From the IMG/VR virus record IMGVR_UViG_3300044631_002249, positions 1 through 33,983 of that record: DNA of 33,983 nucleotides, one strand, 5' to 3'. The translations under genes and the position numbers were made by a program. Under the pieces are notes generated by a model. It was not told where the DNA came from. It ran no database searches and saw only the letters and a list, made by a program, of their open reading frames with translations. Positions 5,399 through 12,716 of the stretch are shown piece after piece (position 1 is the first letter of the stretch; each line of letters opens with the position of its first letter). This stretch comes from a virus.

Positions 5399-6712
5399 AT
5401 GGCATTTCCATCAATATATGACTTCAATTACTATAAGGGTGACACCTTTGAATTTCGTATCTACCCGAAAAAGAACGATGGAACGGTTTTTGACTTAAGC
5501 CAATACCAAATTCCAACAAATTTTGCAAATGTTGATGATTATTTTACAGAGTCATCCGCTTTGTATGATAGTGCTCAGTTTACAATTTCAACAGTTCGTG
5601 GCTCTTCTGGAGTTCCTATCAAAGGTTATGCTCGTGTGTCTGACGATGGAACTCATGTTGTTTGTGCTATAAGGCCTTCAGACTCTACAACCTTGGTTGC
5701 TGGAACAGAGTATGTTTATGATGTAGAAGTTAGAAAACCATCTACTGTACCTGGATCGCTTAACAATTATGAGACAGTTCAAACTCTTTTAACAGGAAAA
5801 ATAACAATAACAGATCAGGTTACTGGTGCAACAGCCTCAACAAGCCCAATAACACCTTTGTCAAATGGAAGACTTGTATTAACAAGACCAGTAACAGGCG
5901 CAGTTCCAGTAGCCACAATTATAGATACACCAGAATACTCTGGAACAGTCACTTGGTCTGGAAGCCCATCAAGATTTGCTTCAAATACAGTCTACATAGC
6001 AACAATAAATGTAACACCAAGGCAGTCTAGCGGATACACTCTAAATGGCATTCCATCAAATTTTTTCTCAGTAGAAAATGCTGACTCTACAAATACTGCA
6101 AACTCAGGAGTTGTTACTGCAACATTTCCAGTAACGGCAACAACAATAAGCAACGCATCAATTTCTGGAGTAACAATTCCAGTTTCAGGATTAGTGCCAG
6201 ACTCAAGTGTTGAAACAAATACTCAATTCTCTGGATCAACTGTTTGGAAAAAAAGAGTTAATGGAAAAGACACAACATTTACTGGAAACTTTCAGCCAGG
6301 AGTTACATATGTGGCAACAATAACCCTTGCTCCAAGACTTAAGGACAACGAAGACCCAGAGTCTAAAGATTATACTTTGTATGGAGTTTCTGCAAATTTC
6401 TTTACAGTTCAAGGAGCAGAAGAAGTTACACACTCTGCTCACTCAGGAATTGTTACTGCAGTATTTCCTCAAACATCAACACCAGGACCAACTCCTGTTG
6501 CTCCTGCCCCAATAGCACCAACACCAGTACCAGCACCTATTGCATCTCCAACACCAGTACCAGCACCTATTGCATCTCCAACACCAGTACCAGCACCTAT
6601 TGCAATTCCAACTCCATCACCAACACCAATAGGGGAAACTCCAACTGCCTCTCCAATTGCTGAGCCATCACCAACACCTTCACCAACTCCAACACCATTT
6701 GGAGCAGAATAG
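5399..6712 (+). CDS. Baseplate/fibre protein with Pro-rich C-terminal tail
   Basis: 437 residues. Residues about 1-135 resemble the BppU-like domain ([22 protein letters not shown]). Residues about 150-355 hold two similar beta-sandwich repeats: ([20 protein letters not shown]...[11 protein letters not shown]...[14 protein letters not shown]) and ([20 protein letters not shown]...[11 protein letters not shown]...[14 protein letters not shown]). The last 75 residues are Pro/Thr/Ser-rich, including three copies of [10 protein letters not shown]. The Pro/Thr tail probably forms an extended, possibly glycosylated linker. A predicted leaderless start at 5399 fits the promoter at 5384-5392. The TAG stop overlaps the next GTG. 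Confidence 0.65.
   Translation: MAFPSIYDFNYYKGDTFEFRIYPKKNDGTVFDLSQYQIPTNFANVDDYFTESSALYDSAQFTISTVRGSSGVPIKGYARVSDDGTHVVCAIRPSDSTTLVAGTEYVYDVEVRKPSTVPGSLNNYETVQTLLTGKITITDQVTGATASTSPITPLSNGRLVLTRPVTGAVPVATIIDTPEYSGTVTWSGSPSRFASNTVYIATINVTPRQSSGYTLNGIPSNFFSVENADSTNTANSGVVTATFPVTATTISNASISGVTIPVSGLVPDSSVETNTQFSGSTVWKKRVNGKDTTFTGNFQPGVTYVATITLAPRLKDNEDPESKDYTLYGVSANFFTVQGAEEVTHSAHSGIVTAVFPQTSTPGPTPVAPAPIAPTPVPAPIASPTPVPAPIASPTPVPAPIAIPTPSPTPIGETPTASPIAEPSPTPSPTPTPFGAE
6518..6607 (+). repeat. Three tandem 30-nt repeats encoding [10 protein letters not shown]
   Basis: Units 6518-6547, 6548-6577 and 6578-6607 are almost identical in DNA; the last ends AATT instead of ATCT. They are in frame and encode the Pro-rich tail. 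Near-identity at third positions points to recent slippage or recombination. Confidence 0.9.
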
Positions 6713-7302
6713 TGGCAGATATACTTTTATCCAATGAAGATCTAACAGTTTTTGGTGGACCAGAAAGCATAAGTCTAGACCTAGATATAGGACCACAAGG
6801 TGATCGTGGAAGTATTATTGTAGGGTCAAACGGAAATCCACAAGATACAAATGTTAATGCTGCAATAATGAGTCAGCCAACTGGCATACAGGCACTAGAT
6901 ATTGCAATTGATTACAACCCATATTCACCAACATATAAAACAGTATTTCAAAAAATAGCAACTCCAAATGGAACACAGTGGACAGAAATGCTTAGTTTAA
7001 AAACAAACTTTTATTCTTCTGTAAAGGATGTTACTGCAGCAAACGGTACACTTGTAATACCTCCAATTAATATAACAGAAATTGCAAGTGATGTAAACCT
7101 TACATCTGCAAACTTTAGTATTCAGTATTCTATTTCATCACCAACTGGGGGCCCTGTTTCAACTAGCCTTGTAGTTAATACTGTAATAGACGATCCAATC
7201 AGAGCATTACCACTTGAAATAAAGGGTGTAGAATATAATGGAACAACCTGGGTGCCCATGGCTGGCCCAAAGCGTGTTCATTTATTTATTACAGTGGTAT
7301 AA
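6712..7302 (+). CDS. Tail-fibre-associated protein, GTG start
   Basis: 196 residues. GTG at 6712 overlaps the upstream TAG (6710-6712). The N-terminal LSNEDLTVFGGPESISLDLDIGPQGDRGSIIVGSNGNPQD resembles the start of minor tail proteins seen in actinobacteriophages. The rest is beta-rich, ending with a strand (RVHLFITVV). GPQGDRGS is a short collagen-like remnant. It is coupled to the gene before it and its own stop forms part of a -10 box. Exact role unknown; a fibre or fibre-attachment component is inferred. Confidence 0.55.
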   Translation: MADILLSNEDLTVFGGPESISLDLDIGPQGDRGSIIVGSNGNPQDTNVNAAIMSQPTGIQALDIAIDYNPYSPTYKTVFQKIATPNGTQWTEMLSLKTNFYSSVKDVTAANGTLVIPPINITEIASDVNLTSANFSIQYSISSPTGGPVSTSLVVNTVIDDPIRALPLEIKGVEYNGTTWVPMAGPKRVHLFITVV

Positions 7303-7303
7303 T
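7295..7303 (+). promoter_or_regulatory. Extended -10 box overlapping a stop codon
   Basis: TGG-TATAAT at 7295-7303, with the TAA stop of the preceding gene at 7300-7302. The next gene starts 18 nt downstream and has an AGAGGTGA ribosome site, so this promoter would make a short-leader rather than leaderless message. Confidence 0.6.
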
Positions 7304-7322
7304 GGCAAGAGGTGATTTATAG
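7302..7322 (+). CDS. Possible 6-codon leader ORF before the large fibre gene
   Basis: ATG 7302 overlaps the upstream TAA (TAATG). Six codons (MARGDL) end at TAG 7320-7322, which overlaps the fibre gene's GTG (TAGTG). The fibre's AGAGGTGA ribosome site lies inside this mini-ORF. It may couple translation across the junction, or it may be chance. Confidence 0.25.
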   Translation: MARGDL

Positions 7323-9340
7323 TGGCAGCAGAGAATATTGATAACACGCCTAACGGTGATGGACTTTTCAATACCAAAATCCCTGGCCTTTCAGATGCAG
7401 CAGATATTCAGGCAGCCTTAAGACTTTATCACTATGGATCTTACACCTATGATGGTGCAAATACAAACACATCACTTCTTTTGGAAGACTCAATTGCAAA
7501 GCACCTTCAGAACCTTGTAGATGCAGATGCAGAAGAGGTAGTAAATAGAAATGCTGCTATTGCTACACATAATGCAGATACTCTAGATGTCCACGGAATA
7601 CCAAACACAGCACTACTTGCAACAACGTCTTATGTAGACTCAGGTATTGCAAATGCTATTGCTGGAGCAGTAGGCGGTTATAATGAACTTGCTGGAGACG
7701 GAATTGACTGGAACATTGTAGATGAAAGGTTTGACCTTAACTATTTATCAACGGTATTAGAACAAACATCTAATTTTTCTTTATTGCCATCATATGCAGG
7801 AAGCACACAACTACTTTCTACGTCATCAGCAATTACACTTACAGTCCCCAAAAATTCTACAACAGCGCTTCAGGTTGGATATAAAATTGATTTAATTGAG
7901 TACGGAACAGGAACAACAACTATTACTCCAGAAATCGGAGTTACAGTTAATAGCAAAAGTGCAAGAATGTATCTTGATGGACAATATAGTAAAGGAACCT
8001 TGTTAAAGGTTGGAACAGATGCTTGGGTTTTTTATGGAGATGTTTATGAAAATATTGCAACTCCAACTCCTGTAGCACCTACACCAGTGCCTGCTGCACC
8101 TACACCAGTACCAGTTGCTCCAACCCCTATTCCTACATCACCAACACCAACACCTGTTGCACCCGTTGCACCTACACCAATTCCTACAACACCAGTTGGA
8201 CCAACACCAGTTCCTGTAACACCAGTTGCTCCTGTAGGACCAACTCCTACTACACCTGTCGCACCTGTCGCACCAATAGCAACAACAGGAACAGCATACA
8301 TTTCGTATTGTTACCAAGGATCTCCAGTACAGGAACAATTTACAGTTGACGCAAACAATGTTGTAACTACTGACATTGGAAACGCATGTTCTGCATATGC
8401 TGCTGTAGTTTCTGGACTTCCAGGCGGAGGCGGAACAAATTACTCTTGCTCAACTACTTCAATGCCTTCTGCGCCAAGTAATTGTCCTGCAGTCCCTACA
8501 ACACCAACACCAGTTCCTGCAACCCCAGTTGCTTGTACACCAAACGTTGACAGTTACACTGAATACCGTGCATCTTGTAATGCAGTTGTTACAATTTACG
8601 TTGACTCTTGTGGAAATGAAACATTTGAATGTCCTAATCCTGTAGCACCTACTCCTGTACCTGCAACACCTGTAGCATGTACACCAAATGTTTCTAACTA
8701 CACAGAATACAGAGCATCTTGTGGTGGACCAGTTACAATTTACGTAGACTCTTGTGGAAACGAGACATTCACATGTCCTTCACCAACACCAATACCAGTT
8801 CCAGTCCCAGTTCCTGTAACTCCAGTAGCATGTACACCAAATGTTTCTAGTTATACTGAATATCGTGCATCTTGTGGTGGACCAGTTACAATTTATGTAG
8901 ACTCTTGTGGAAATGAGACATTCACATGTCCTTCACCAACACCTGTACCTGCATCACCAACACCTGTACCTGCATCACCAACACCTGTACCTGTATCACC
9001 AACACCTGTACCTGCATCACCAACACCTGTACCTGTGACACCTGTAGCATGTACACCAAATGTTTCTAGTTATACTGAATATCGTGCATCTTGTGGAAGA
9101 TCTGTAACTATTTACGTTGACTCTTGTGGAAATGAATCATTTACATGCCCTGAGTCGCCAGTTCCTGCAACACCAGTTCCTGCAACACCAGTTCCTGCAA
9201 CACCAGTTCCTGCAACACCAGTTCCTGCAGCACCAACACCTACAGCACCAACACCTACAGCATCTTCTGGTTATGTGTGCGGTGACGCTACATGCGGTGG
9301 AGAATTTGGTGACTGTTCAACAGGAGACTGCTACGAGTAG
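7322..9340 (+). CDS. Large modular tail fibre with four Cys modules and Pro/Thr linkers
   Basis: 672 residues, GTG start with an AGAGGTGA ribosome site. Residues about 80-100 carry a HN-DTLDVHGIPNTALLAT module, and about 119-140 carry AGDGIDWNIVDERFDL; both recur in the fibre at 20095. Residues about 243-320 and later segments are Pro/Thr/Val linkers (PTPVP, VPATP). Four 36-residue modules (403-438, 451-486, 502-537, 575-610) each have four cysteines: VACTPN..SYTEYRASC..., IYVDSCGNETFTCP. A single copy occurs in the protein at 22134. The C-terminus is also Cys-rich (CGDATCGGEFGDCSTGDCYE). The layout suggests disulfide-stabilised knobs on flexible, possibly O-glycosylated stalks. Receptor binding is inferred. 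Confidence 0.7.
   Translation: MAAENIDNTPNGDGLFNTKIPGLSDAADIQAALRLYHYGSYTYDGANTNTSLLLEDSIAKHLQNLVDADAEEVVNRNAAIATHNADTLDVHGIPNTALLATTSYVDSGIANAIAGAVGGYNELAGDGIDWNIVDERFDLNYLSTVLEQTSNFSLLPSYAGSTQLLSTSSAITLTVPKNSTTALQVGYKIDLIEYGTGTTTITPEIGVTVNSKSARMYLDGQYSKGTLLKVGTDAWVFYGDVYENIATPTPVAPTPVPAAPTPVPVAPTPIPTSPTPTPVAPVAPTPIPTTPVGPTPVPVTPVAPVGPTPTTPVAPVAPIATTGTAYISYCYQGSPVQEQFTVDANNVVTTDIGNACSAYAAVVSGLPGGGGTNYSCSTTSMPSAPSNCPAVPTTPTPVPATPVACTPNVDSYTEYRASCNAVVTIYVDSCGNETFECPNPVAPTPVPATPVACTPNVSNYTEYRASCGGPVTIYVDSCGNETFTCPSPTPIPVPVPVPVTPVACTPNVSSYTEYRASCGGPVTIYVDSCGNETFTCPSPTPVPASPTPVPASPTPVPVSPTPVPASPTPVPVTPVACTPNVSSYTEYRASCGRSVTIYVDSCGNESFTCPESPVPATPVPATPVPATPVPATPVPAAPTPTAPTPTASSGYVCGDATCGGEFGDCSTGDCYE
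8528..9151 (+). repeat. Four dispersed 108-nt Cys-module repeats
   Basis: Copies at 8528-8635, 8672-8779, 8825-8932 and 9044-9151 encode the 36-residue four-cysteine module. Copies 2 and 3 are nearly identical at the nucleotide level; copy 1 is the most diverged. A fifth, more distant copy lies at 22881-22988 in another fibre gene. Confidence 0.9.
8936..9040 (+). repeat. Five tandem 21-nt repeats (PTPVPAS)
   Basis: Units begin at 8936, 8957, 8978, 8999 and 9020 and differ by one to a few bases. They encode the linker between Cys modules 3 and 4. Confidence 0.9.
9161..9235 (+). repeat. Five tandem 15-nt repeats (VPATP)
   Basis: GTTCCTGCAACACCA is repeated four times from 9161 and followed by a fifth copy with one change (9221-9235). 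In frame, encoding a Pro/Thr linker just before the Cys-rich C-terminus. Confidence 0.9.
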
Positions 9341-9342
9341 CA

Positions 9343-9351
9343 TGATATACT
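9343..9351 (+). promoter_or_regulatory. Extended -10 promoter of the enzyme cassette
   Basis: TGA-TATACT at 9343-9351, starting 3 nt after the fibre stop. The first gene starts at 9374 with an AAGGAG ribosome site, so the leader would be about 16 nt. It may drive 9374-11653, whose genes are closely spaced. Confidence 0.6.
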
Positions 9352-9373
9352 TATATAACAATAAGGAGAAAAA

Positions 9374-9787
9374 ATGTACGCATGCATAGTTAAAAATAGT
9401 CAAGACACCTGGGATGTATTTAGCGTGTTTACAGATATTCCTGATGCAAAAAAAGAAAGAGTTGATTTTGCACTAGAAAGTGGACTCCCTATTGTTGGCA
9501 AAAATTTAACAGACTTTGGCTCATCTGTTAGAAGTGGCGCTATTTGGGACGGTACAAAGTTTAACGGAGGAGATCCTACATCAATTACAGAGGGATCGAT
9601 AAGAGGACAGTATTCGTATATTTGTGACGACATGATAATCCTTACAATTATAGGACAGCCAAATACTGAAAAAAATGAACAACTAATATCAATATTCGAA
9701 AGTGAAACAACACTTATAAAAGTTCCAGAAGGCCAGACAGCAAATGTCGGTGATATTTGGAACGGTACAAACATTATTAACATATAA
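9374..9787 (+). CDS. Hypothetical 137-residue protein, probably virion-associated
   Basis: ATG with AAGGAG seven nt upstream. The protein has two similar short motifs, SGAIWDGTKFNGG (about 54-66) and VGDIWNGTNIINI (C-terminus), resembling the W-D/N-G-T patterns common at the ends of phage tail fibres and chaperones. No catalytic motif is evident. It sits between the large fibre gene and the zinc-binding gene. A fibre-tip or fibre-assembly role is only a guess from position. Confidence 0.4.
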   Translation: MYACIVKNSQDTWDVFSVFTDIPDAKKERVDFALESGLPIVGKNLTDFGSSVRSGAIWDGTKFNGGDPTSITEGSIRGQYSYICDDMIILTIIGQPNTEKNEQLISIFESETTLIKVPEGQTANVGDIWNGTNIINI

Positions 9788-9800
9788 GGAGATACAGAAC

Positions 9801-10028
9801 ATGTCAAAGTGGGAAGAATGGAAGCAAGCCCAAGGCGAGACTAAGCCATGGCACATGCTTGACCCAAACAAATATGTAGAGAATGAGGAGTTAGCATCTT
9901 CTAGAATGGCAATATGCAGGGCTTGTCCAGAACTAATAAAATTAACTAAACAGTGCAAAAAGTGTGGATGCCTAATGCACTTAAAGACTAAACTAGAAGC
10001 AGCAACATGTCCGATTGGGAAGTGGTAA
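9801..10028 (+). CDS. Small zinc-binding protein (CxxC...CxxC)
   Basis: 75 residues; ATG 9801 has AAGGAG 13 nt upstream, whereas the longer frame start at 9744 overlaps the previous gene. The C-terminal half ICRACPELIKLTKQCKKCGCLMHLKTKLEAATCPIGKW has six cysteines in a CxxC-x(n)-CxxCxC...C pattern ending CPIGKW. This matches a family of small proteins common in cyanophage and actinobacterial viral genomes, of unknown function and presumed to bind zinc. It stops 2 nt before the next start, suggesting coupling with the oxygenase-like gene. Confidence 0.65.
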   Translation: MSKWEEWKQAQGETKPWHMLDPNKYVENEELASSRMAICRACPELIKLTKQCKKCGCLMHLKTKLEAATCPIGKW

Positions 10029-10030
10029 AA

Positions 10031-10621
10031 ATGAAAGATGCTTTTTTATTAAAAAATATATTTCCAAAGCACGAACATACAAACTTGCAAAATTTAGCAA
10101 TGCATTTGTGGGCAACACAAAAAAACACATTTGAGCCAGGATTTGGAAGACACCAGTGGGCAATATGGGACGGAACGCATGGAGAAAACATTGAACCCCT
10201 AAGAAGGTTTCATGAAATGCTACTTCCTTTAGCAAGAGAAGAGTTTGAATCAAACACACTAGTTCCTTCTTGGTGTCTTCTTAGTATTTATGAAACAGAT
10301 CAGGCAAGACTCTGGAAACATGTTGACGATAACGCCTGTACATATCATATCAACTATACAATTTTTCATAAGACTCCTTGGGATTTTTATGTTGAGGGCG
10401 AAAAGTTTCAGCCTGAAGAAAATGATGCAGTTTTTTCATATGGTAATGATCAACAGCACTGGAGAGAAGAGTTTCCAAATCCAGAAAATAATTTAGTAGC
10501 AAATGCATTTTTCTTTTATACAGAACCAGACCATTGGTTCTTTAAGCATGGACCTCAATATCTATACACAGATATTCGTAAAACGATTACCACTGAAGAG
10601 CCAAAACAAGAAATGATGTAG
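10031..10621 (+). CDS. 2OG-Fe(II) dioxygenase-like protein
   Basis: 196 residues from ATG 10031, which avoids a 22-nt overlap created by the in-frame ATG 10007. LWKHVDDNACTYHINYTIFH (about residues 96-115) contains the H-x-D iron-binding motif (HVD) on the expected strand. FSYGNDQQHWREEF supplies a later His, and the region between has the alternating strand pattern of a double-stranded beta helix. Known relatives hydroxylate prolines, nucleic acids or small molecules using 2-oxoglutarate. A C-terminal Arg for 2OG binding is not certain. The fibre genes nearby are very Pro-rich, so prolyl hydroxylation is one attractive but unproven role. Confidence 0.5.
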   Translation: MKDAFLLKNIFPKHEHTNLQNLAMHLWATQKNTFEPGFGRHQWAIWDGTHGENIEPLRRFHEMLLPLAREEFESNTLVPSWCLLSIYETDQARLWKHVDDNACTYHINYTIFHKTPWDFYVEGEKFQPEENDAVFSYGNDQQHWREEFPNPENNLVANAFFFYTEPDHWFFKHGPQYLYTDIRKTITTEEPKQEMM

Positions 10622-11653
10622 ATGAATAAGTTATTTTTTCAACTATATAATCCAACAGGCTTAATTAATCAAGTTATGAGCCTTGAACTGGCATCTGGTC
10701 TTTCTCATGAATTAAACGCTCCAGCAATAGTTCATTACGCAAGGTATGGTGCAGACCCAAAACTTTATAACACTAAAACTATTCCTATTTTTACTCCAAG
10801 TAGATTTTATAACAAGCAAAGAGAAGGATTTACAGATCCAGAGCAGTATCCTCATCTTTTAGACCTTCTAGACTTTAACGAAAATCTAATATTTATTGAT
10901 GAAAAAATAGATAGTTTTAAGCAGGAAGAATTTGTAATTGATGATATTTTAAATAATTTTTATTATAGTAACAAGCCAGAAATTTCTGATGATGAAAAGT
11001 TTTTTGCAGAAGGAAGAAAAAGACTTCCTCTAGATAAAACGCTTCATCTAAAACTAACTTTAGGATGGTACTCAAGATTTTTTTATGACAGAAGCAAAAG
11101 TCTTGACAAGGCAATATCATCAGTTAAGTTTAAAAAAGAATACGTGGACTTAGCAAACAAGATATATTATTCTATTGGACAATTTCAAGGCATGCATTTA
11201 AGGTTGTCGGATCATGTTCACATGTTTGAAACCAAGCAAGAAATGTTTGAATCGTGGCTAGATAGGTTTGCACAAAATAACCTTCCAATAGTTGTTTCAA
11301 CATGCCAGCCAGGTCACCAGATGGTTCAAGAAAACAAGCATAGGTTTATATTACTAGATGAATATATTGTAAACAATTTTAGAGATGAATTTATGGCACT
11401 TCCATTCCAGGATGAGGTAGTTTTTGGACTTATTTGTAATTTAGTAATGCATAATGCAACAAATTTTGTTGGAACTCCTGGAAGCACATATACTGCCTAT
11501 ATACACAGAAATAGACATCAAAAAGGAATTGAAACATGGGATTTCTTTGATAATTCTAAAAAAGCAATTGGAAAGCCATACTCTTGGAATGAATATCCTA
11601 TTGACAACGGAAAAAAGATGTGGTGGAGAGAATGGCCAGAGTCAATATGTTAA
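10622..11653 (+). CDS. O-fucosyltransferase-like glycosyltransferase
   Basis: 343 residues; ATG directly follows the upstream TAG. The N-terminus PTGLINQVMSLELASGLSHELNAP (about 11-34) matches the G-x-x-NQ-x-x-S-L-E-x-A-x-x-LA-x-x-LN motif of the GDP-fucose O-fucosyltransferase superfamily. HLRLSD (192-197) matches the HxRxxD nucleotide-sugar motif. FVGTPGSTYTAYIHRNR (about 282-298) matches the C-terminal (F)VG-x-x-ST-x-x-x-x-I-x-x-x-R motif. These enzymes use GDP-L-fucose or related GDP-sugars. The same cassette encodes a GDP-mannose 3,5-epimerase, whose product GDP-L-galactose is 6-hydroxy-GDP-L-fucose and so a plausible donor. The acceptor is unknown. Confidence 0.65.
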   Translation: MNKLFFQLYNPTGLINQVMSLELASGLSHELNAPAIVHYARYGADPKLYNTKTIPIFTPSRFYNKQREGFTDPEQYPHLLDLLDFNENLIFIDEKIDSFKQEEFVIDDILNNFYYSNKPEISDDEKFFAEGRKRLPLDKTLHLKLTLGWYSRFFYDRSKSLDKAISSVKFKKEYVDLANKIYYSIGQFQGMHLRLSDHVHMFETKQEMFESWLDRFAQNNLPIVVSTCQPGHQMVQENKHRFILLDEYIVNNFRDEFMALPFQDEVVFGLICNLVMHNATNFVGTPGSTYTAYIHRNRHQKGIETWDFFDNSKKAIGKPYSWNEYPIDNGKKMWWREWPESIC

Positions 11654-11658
11654 AAAGA

Positions 11659-11724
11659 ATGGTATATAAATTTAAAATGTGGAGAAAATATAGAAAAATA
11701 AAGAAAGGGCATGTTATCTACTAA
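11659..11724 (+). CDS. Possible 21-residue basic leader peptide
   Basis: ATG 11659 to TAA 11722-11724, overlapping the next ATG by one base (TAATG). The peptide MVYKFKMWRKYRKIKKGHVIY is strongly basic. An extended-10-like TGG-TATATA (11660-11668) lies within it, 8 nt before an in-frame ATG at 11677, so a leaderless 15-residue version is also possible. It may couple translation to the SGNH gene, which has no good ribosome site. Confidence 0.3.
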   Translation: MVYKFKMWRKYRKIKKGHVIY

Positions 11725-12674
11725 TGCTATTTGACATGTTCAATCCAAGAGTAATTCCAAATCACCTAATTGATAAGAACAATCCCAAAAAAGACTATTC
11801 TCACACAACAGAAGTGTTAGCAGTTCATGCTGAAATACCAAGGCCAGAATATGACTATAAATGGAACAGTGATGACTTAAGGTCTATAGAGTTTTCTACA
11901 AAACCACCAATCGTTGCTCTAGGCTGCTCTATAACGCTTGGGCAAGGCATGCCACAGGATCTTAGGTGGACAGACTTACTCTCTTCTCGCATTGAGGTTC
12001 CTATAGGTAATATATCTTATTCGGGTGCTGCTGCGAATAAACTTGTTTCAAGTTTTTTTGGAATGATTCATCAATATCAATATAAGCCAGAAATTGTTAT
12101 TGCTCATTTTGCTAATTTCGAAAGATTTTATTTTGTTTCGCCAGATGGAGACAGAATGCAGGAGTGGTTTATTAATCATAAGCCAAAAAAGACAAAAGTT
12201 TCTGCCCCTTGGGACTATGAAGAGATACTCCCGTATGAGTGGGTTTACTATCAAAACCTTGATCATATAAAAATGTTAGAAGCATTTTGCGAATCAAACA
12301 ACATAAAACTATACTGGTCGTGTTGGTCAAATGGTCTGACTGATGATCAAGAAGAGTTTCTAAAAAATAACTTTAGACACTATGTTCCAGATACAACAAA
12401 AAAAGAGTTTGCCCCACACTTTGAGTTTCTTGTTAATCCAAAAAATATTGATGCTTTGCCTCCTCATTATGAGATGATAAACTGGCAGGGATGCCATAAA
12501 GAGTACAAGGATCAGTATCCAGAAATATTTGATTATGCTTACGATTACCACAAAATTGCATATGATTATGGAAGATCTGGTAAAGGGCCTGGCGCACATT
12601 GGCCACACCCTGGGCTTCATAAGCACCTGCATATATCGGAGTTTTGGGAAAAACAGATATCGCCAATACTTTAA
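11724..12674 (+). CDS. SGNH/GDSL-hydrolase-like protein (second copy)
   Basis: 316 residues. IVALGCSITLGQGMPQDLRWTDLL (about 56-79) is an SGNH block I (G-C-S-x-T-x-G-x-G). IGNISYSGAAANKL resembles the glycine block, and GPGAHWPHPGLHKH near residue 295 could provide the terminal His. The gene at 3019-3906 has the same block I, position and length, so the two look paralogous, though diverged. In sugar clusters such proteins often remove or transfer acyl groups. It lies between the fucosyltransferase-like gene and the GDP-mannose epimerase, so acting on the transferred sugar is a reasonable inference. Confidence 0.55.
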   Translation: MLFDMFNPRVIPNHLIDKNNPKKDYSHTTEVLAVHAEIPRPEYDYKWNSDDLRSIEFSTKPPIVALGCSITLGQGMPQDLRWTDLLSSRIEVPIGNISYSGAAANKLVSSFFGMIHQYQYKPEIVIAHFANFERFYFVSPDGDRMQEWFINHKPKKTKVSAPWDYEEILPYEWVYYQNLDHIKMLEAFCESNNIKLYWSCWSNGLTDDQEEFLKNNFRHYVPDTTKKEFAPHFEFLVNPKNIDALPPHYEMINWQGCHKEYKDQYPEIFDYAYDYHKIAYDYGRSGKGPGAHWPHPGLHKHLHISEFWEKQISPIL

Positions 12675-12684
12675 AATATTGCTA

Positions 12685-12690
12685 TATACT
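12685..12690 (+). promoter_or_regulatory. Possible -10 box for the epimerase gene
   Basis: TATACT at 12685-12690 in the 42-nt gap before the epimerase ATG at 12717, which has a GAGGA ribosome site. No TG extension and no clear -35, so weaker than the other promoters here. Confidence 0.35.
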
Positions 12691-12716
12691 TTGATTAAGA
12701 GAATTGTGAGGAATAA

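Noticed and set aside
8044-8301. Minus-strand frame that reads like a collagen (GATGVG repeats)
   Set aside because: It is the reverse complement of Pro/Thr repeats in the 7322 fibre. PTP codons read backward give Gly-rich strings; there is no start signal.
8528-9151. Cys modules as EGF or thrombospondin-type O-fucosylation sites
   Set aside because: Neither the CxxxxS/TC nor the CxxS/TCxxG consensus is present in the module, so the link to the fucosyltransferase-like gene cannot be argued from that motif.
9744-9800. Longer N-terminus for the zinc-binding protein
   Set aside because: It overlaps the 3' end of the preceding gene and ATG 9801 has an AAGGAG site.
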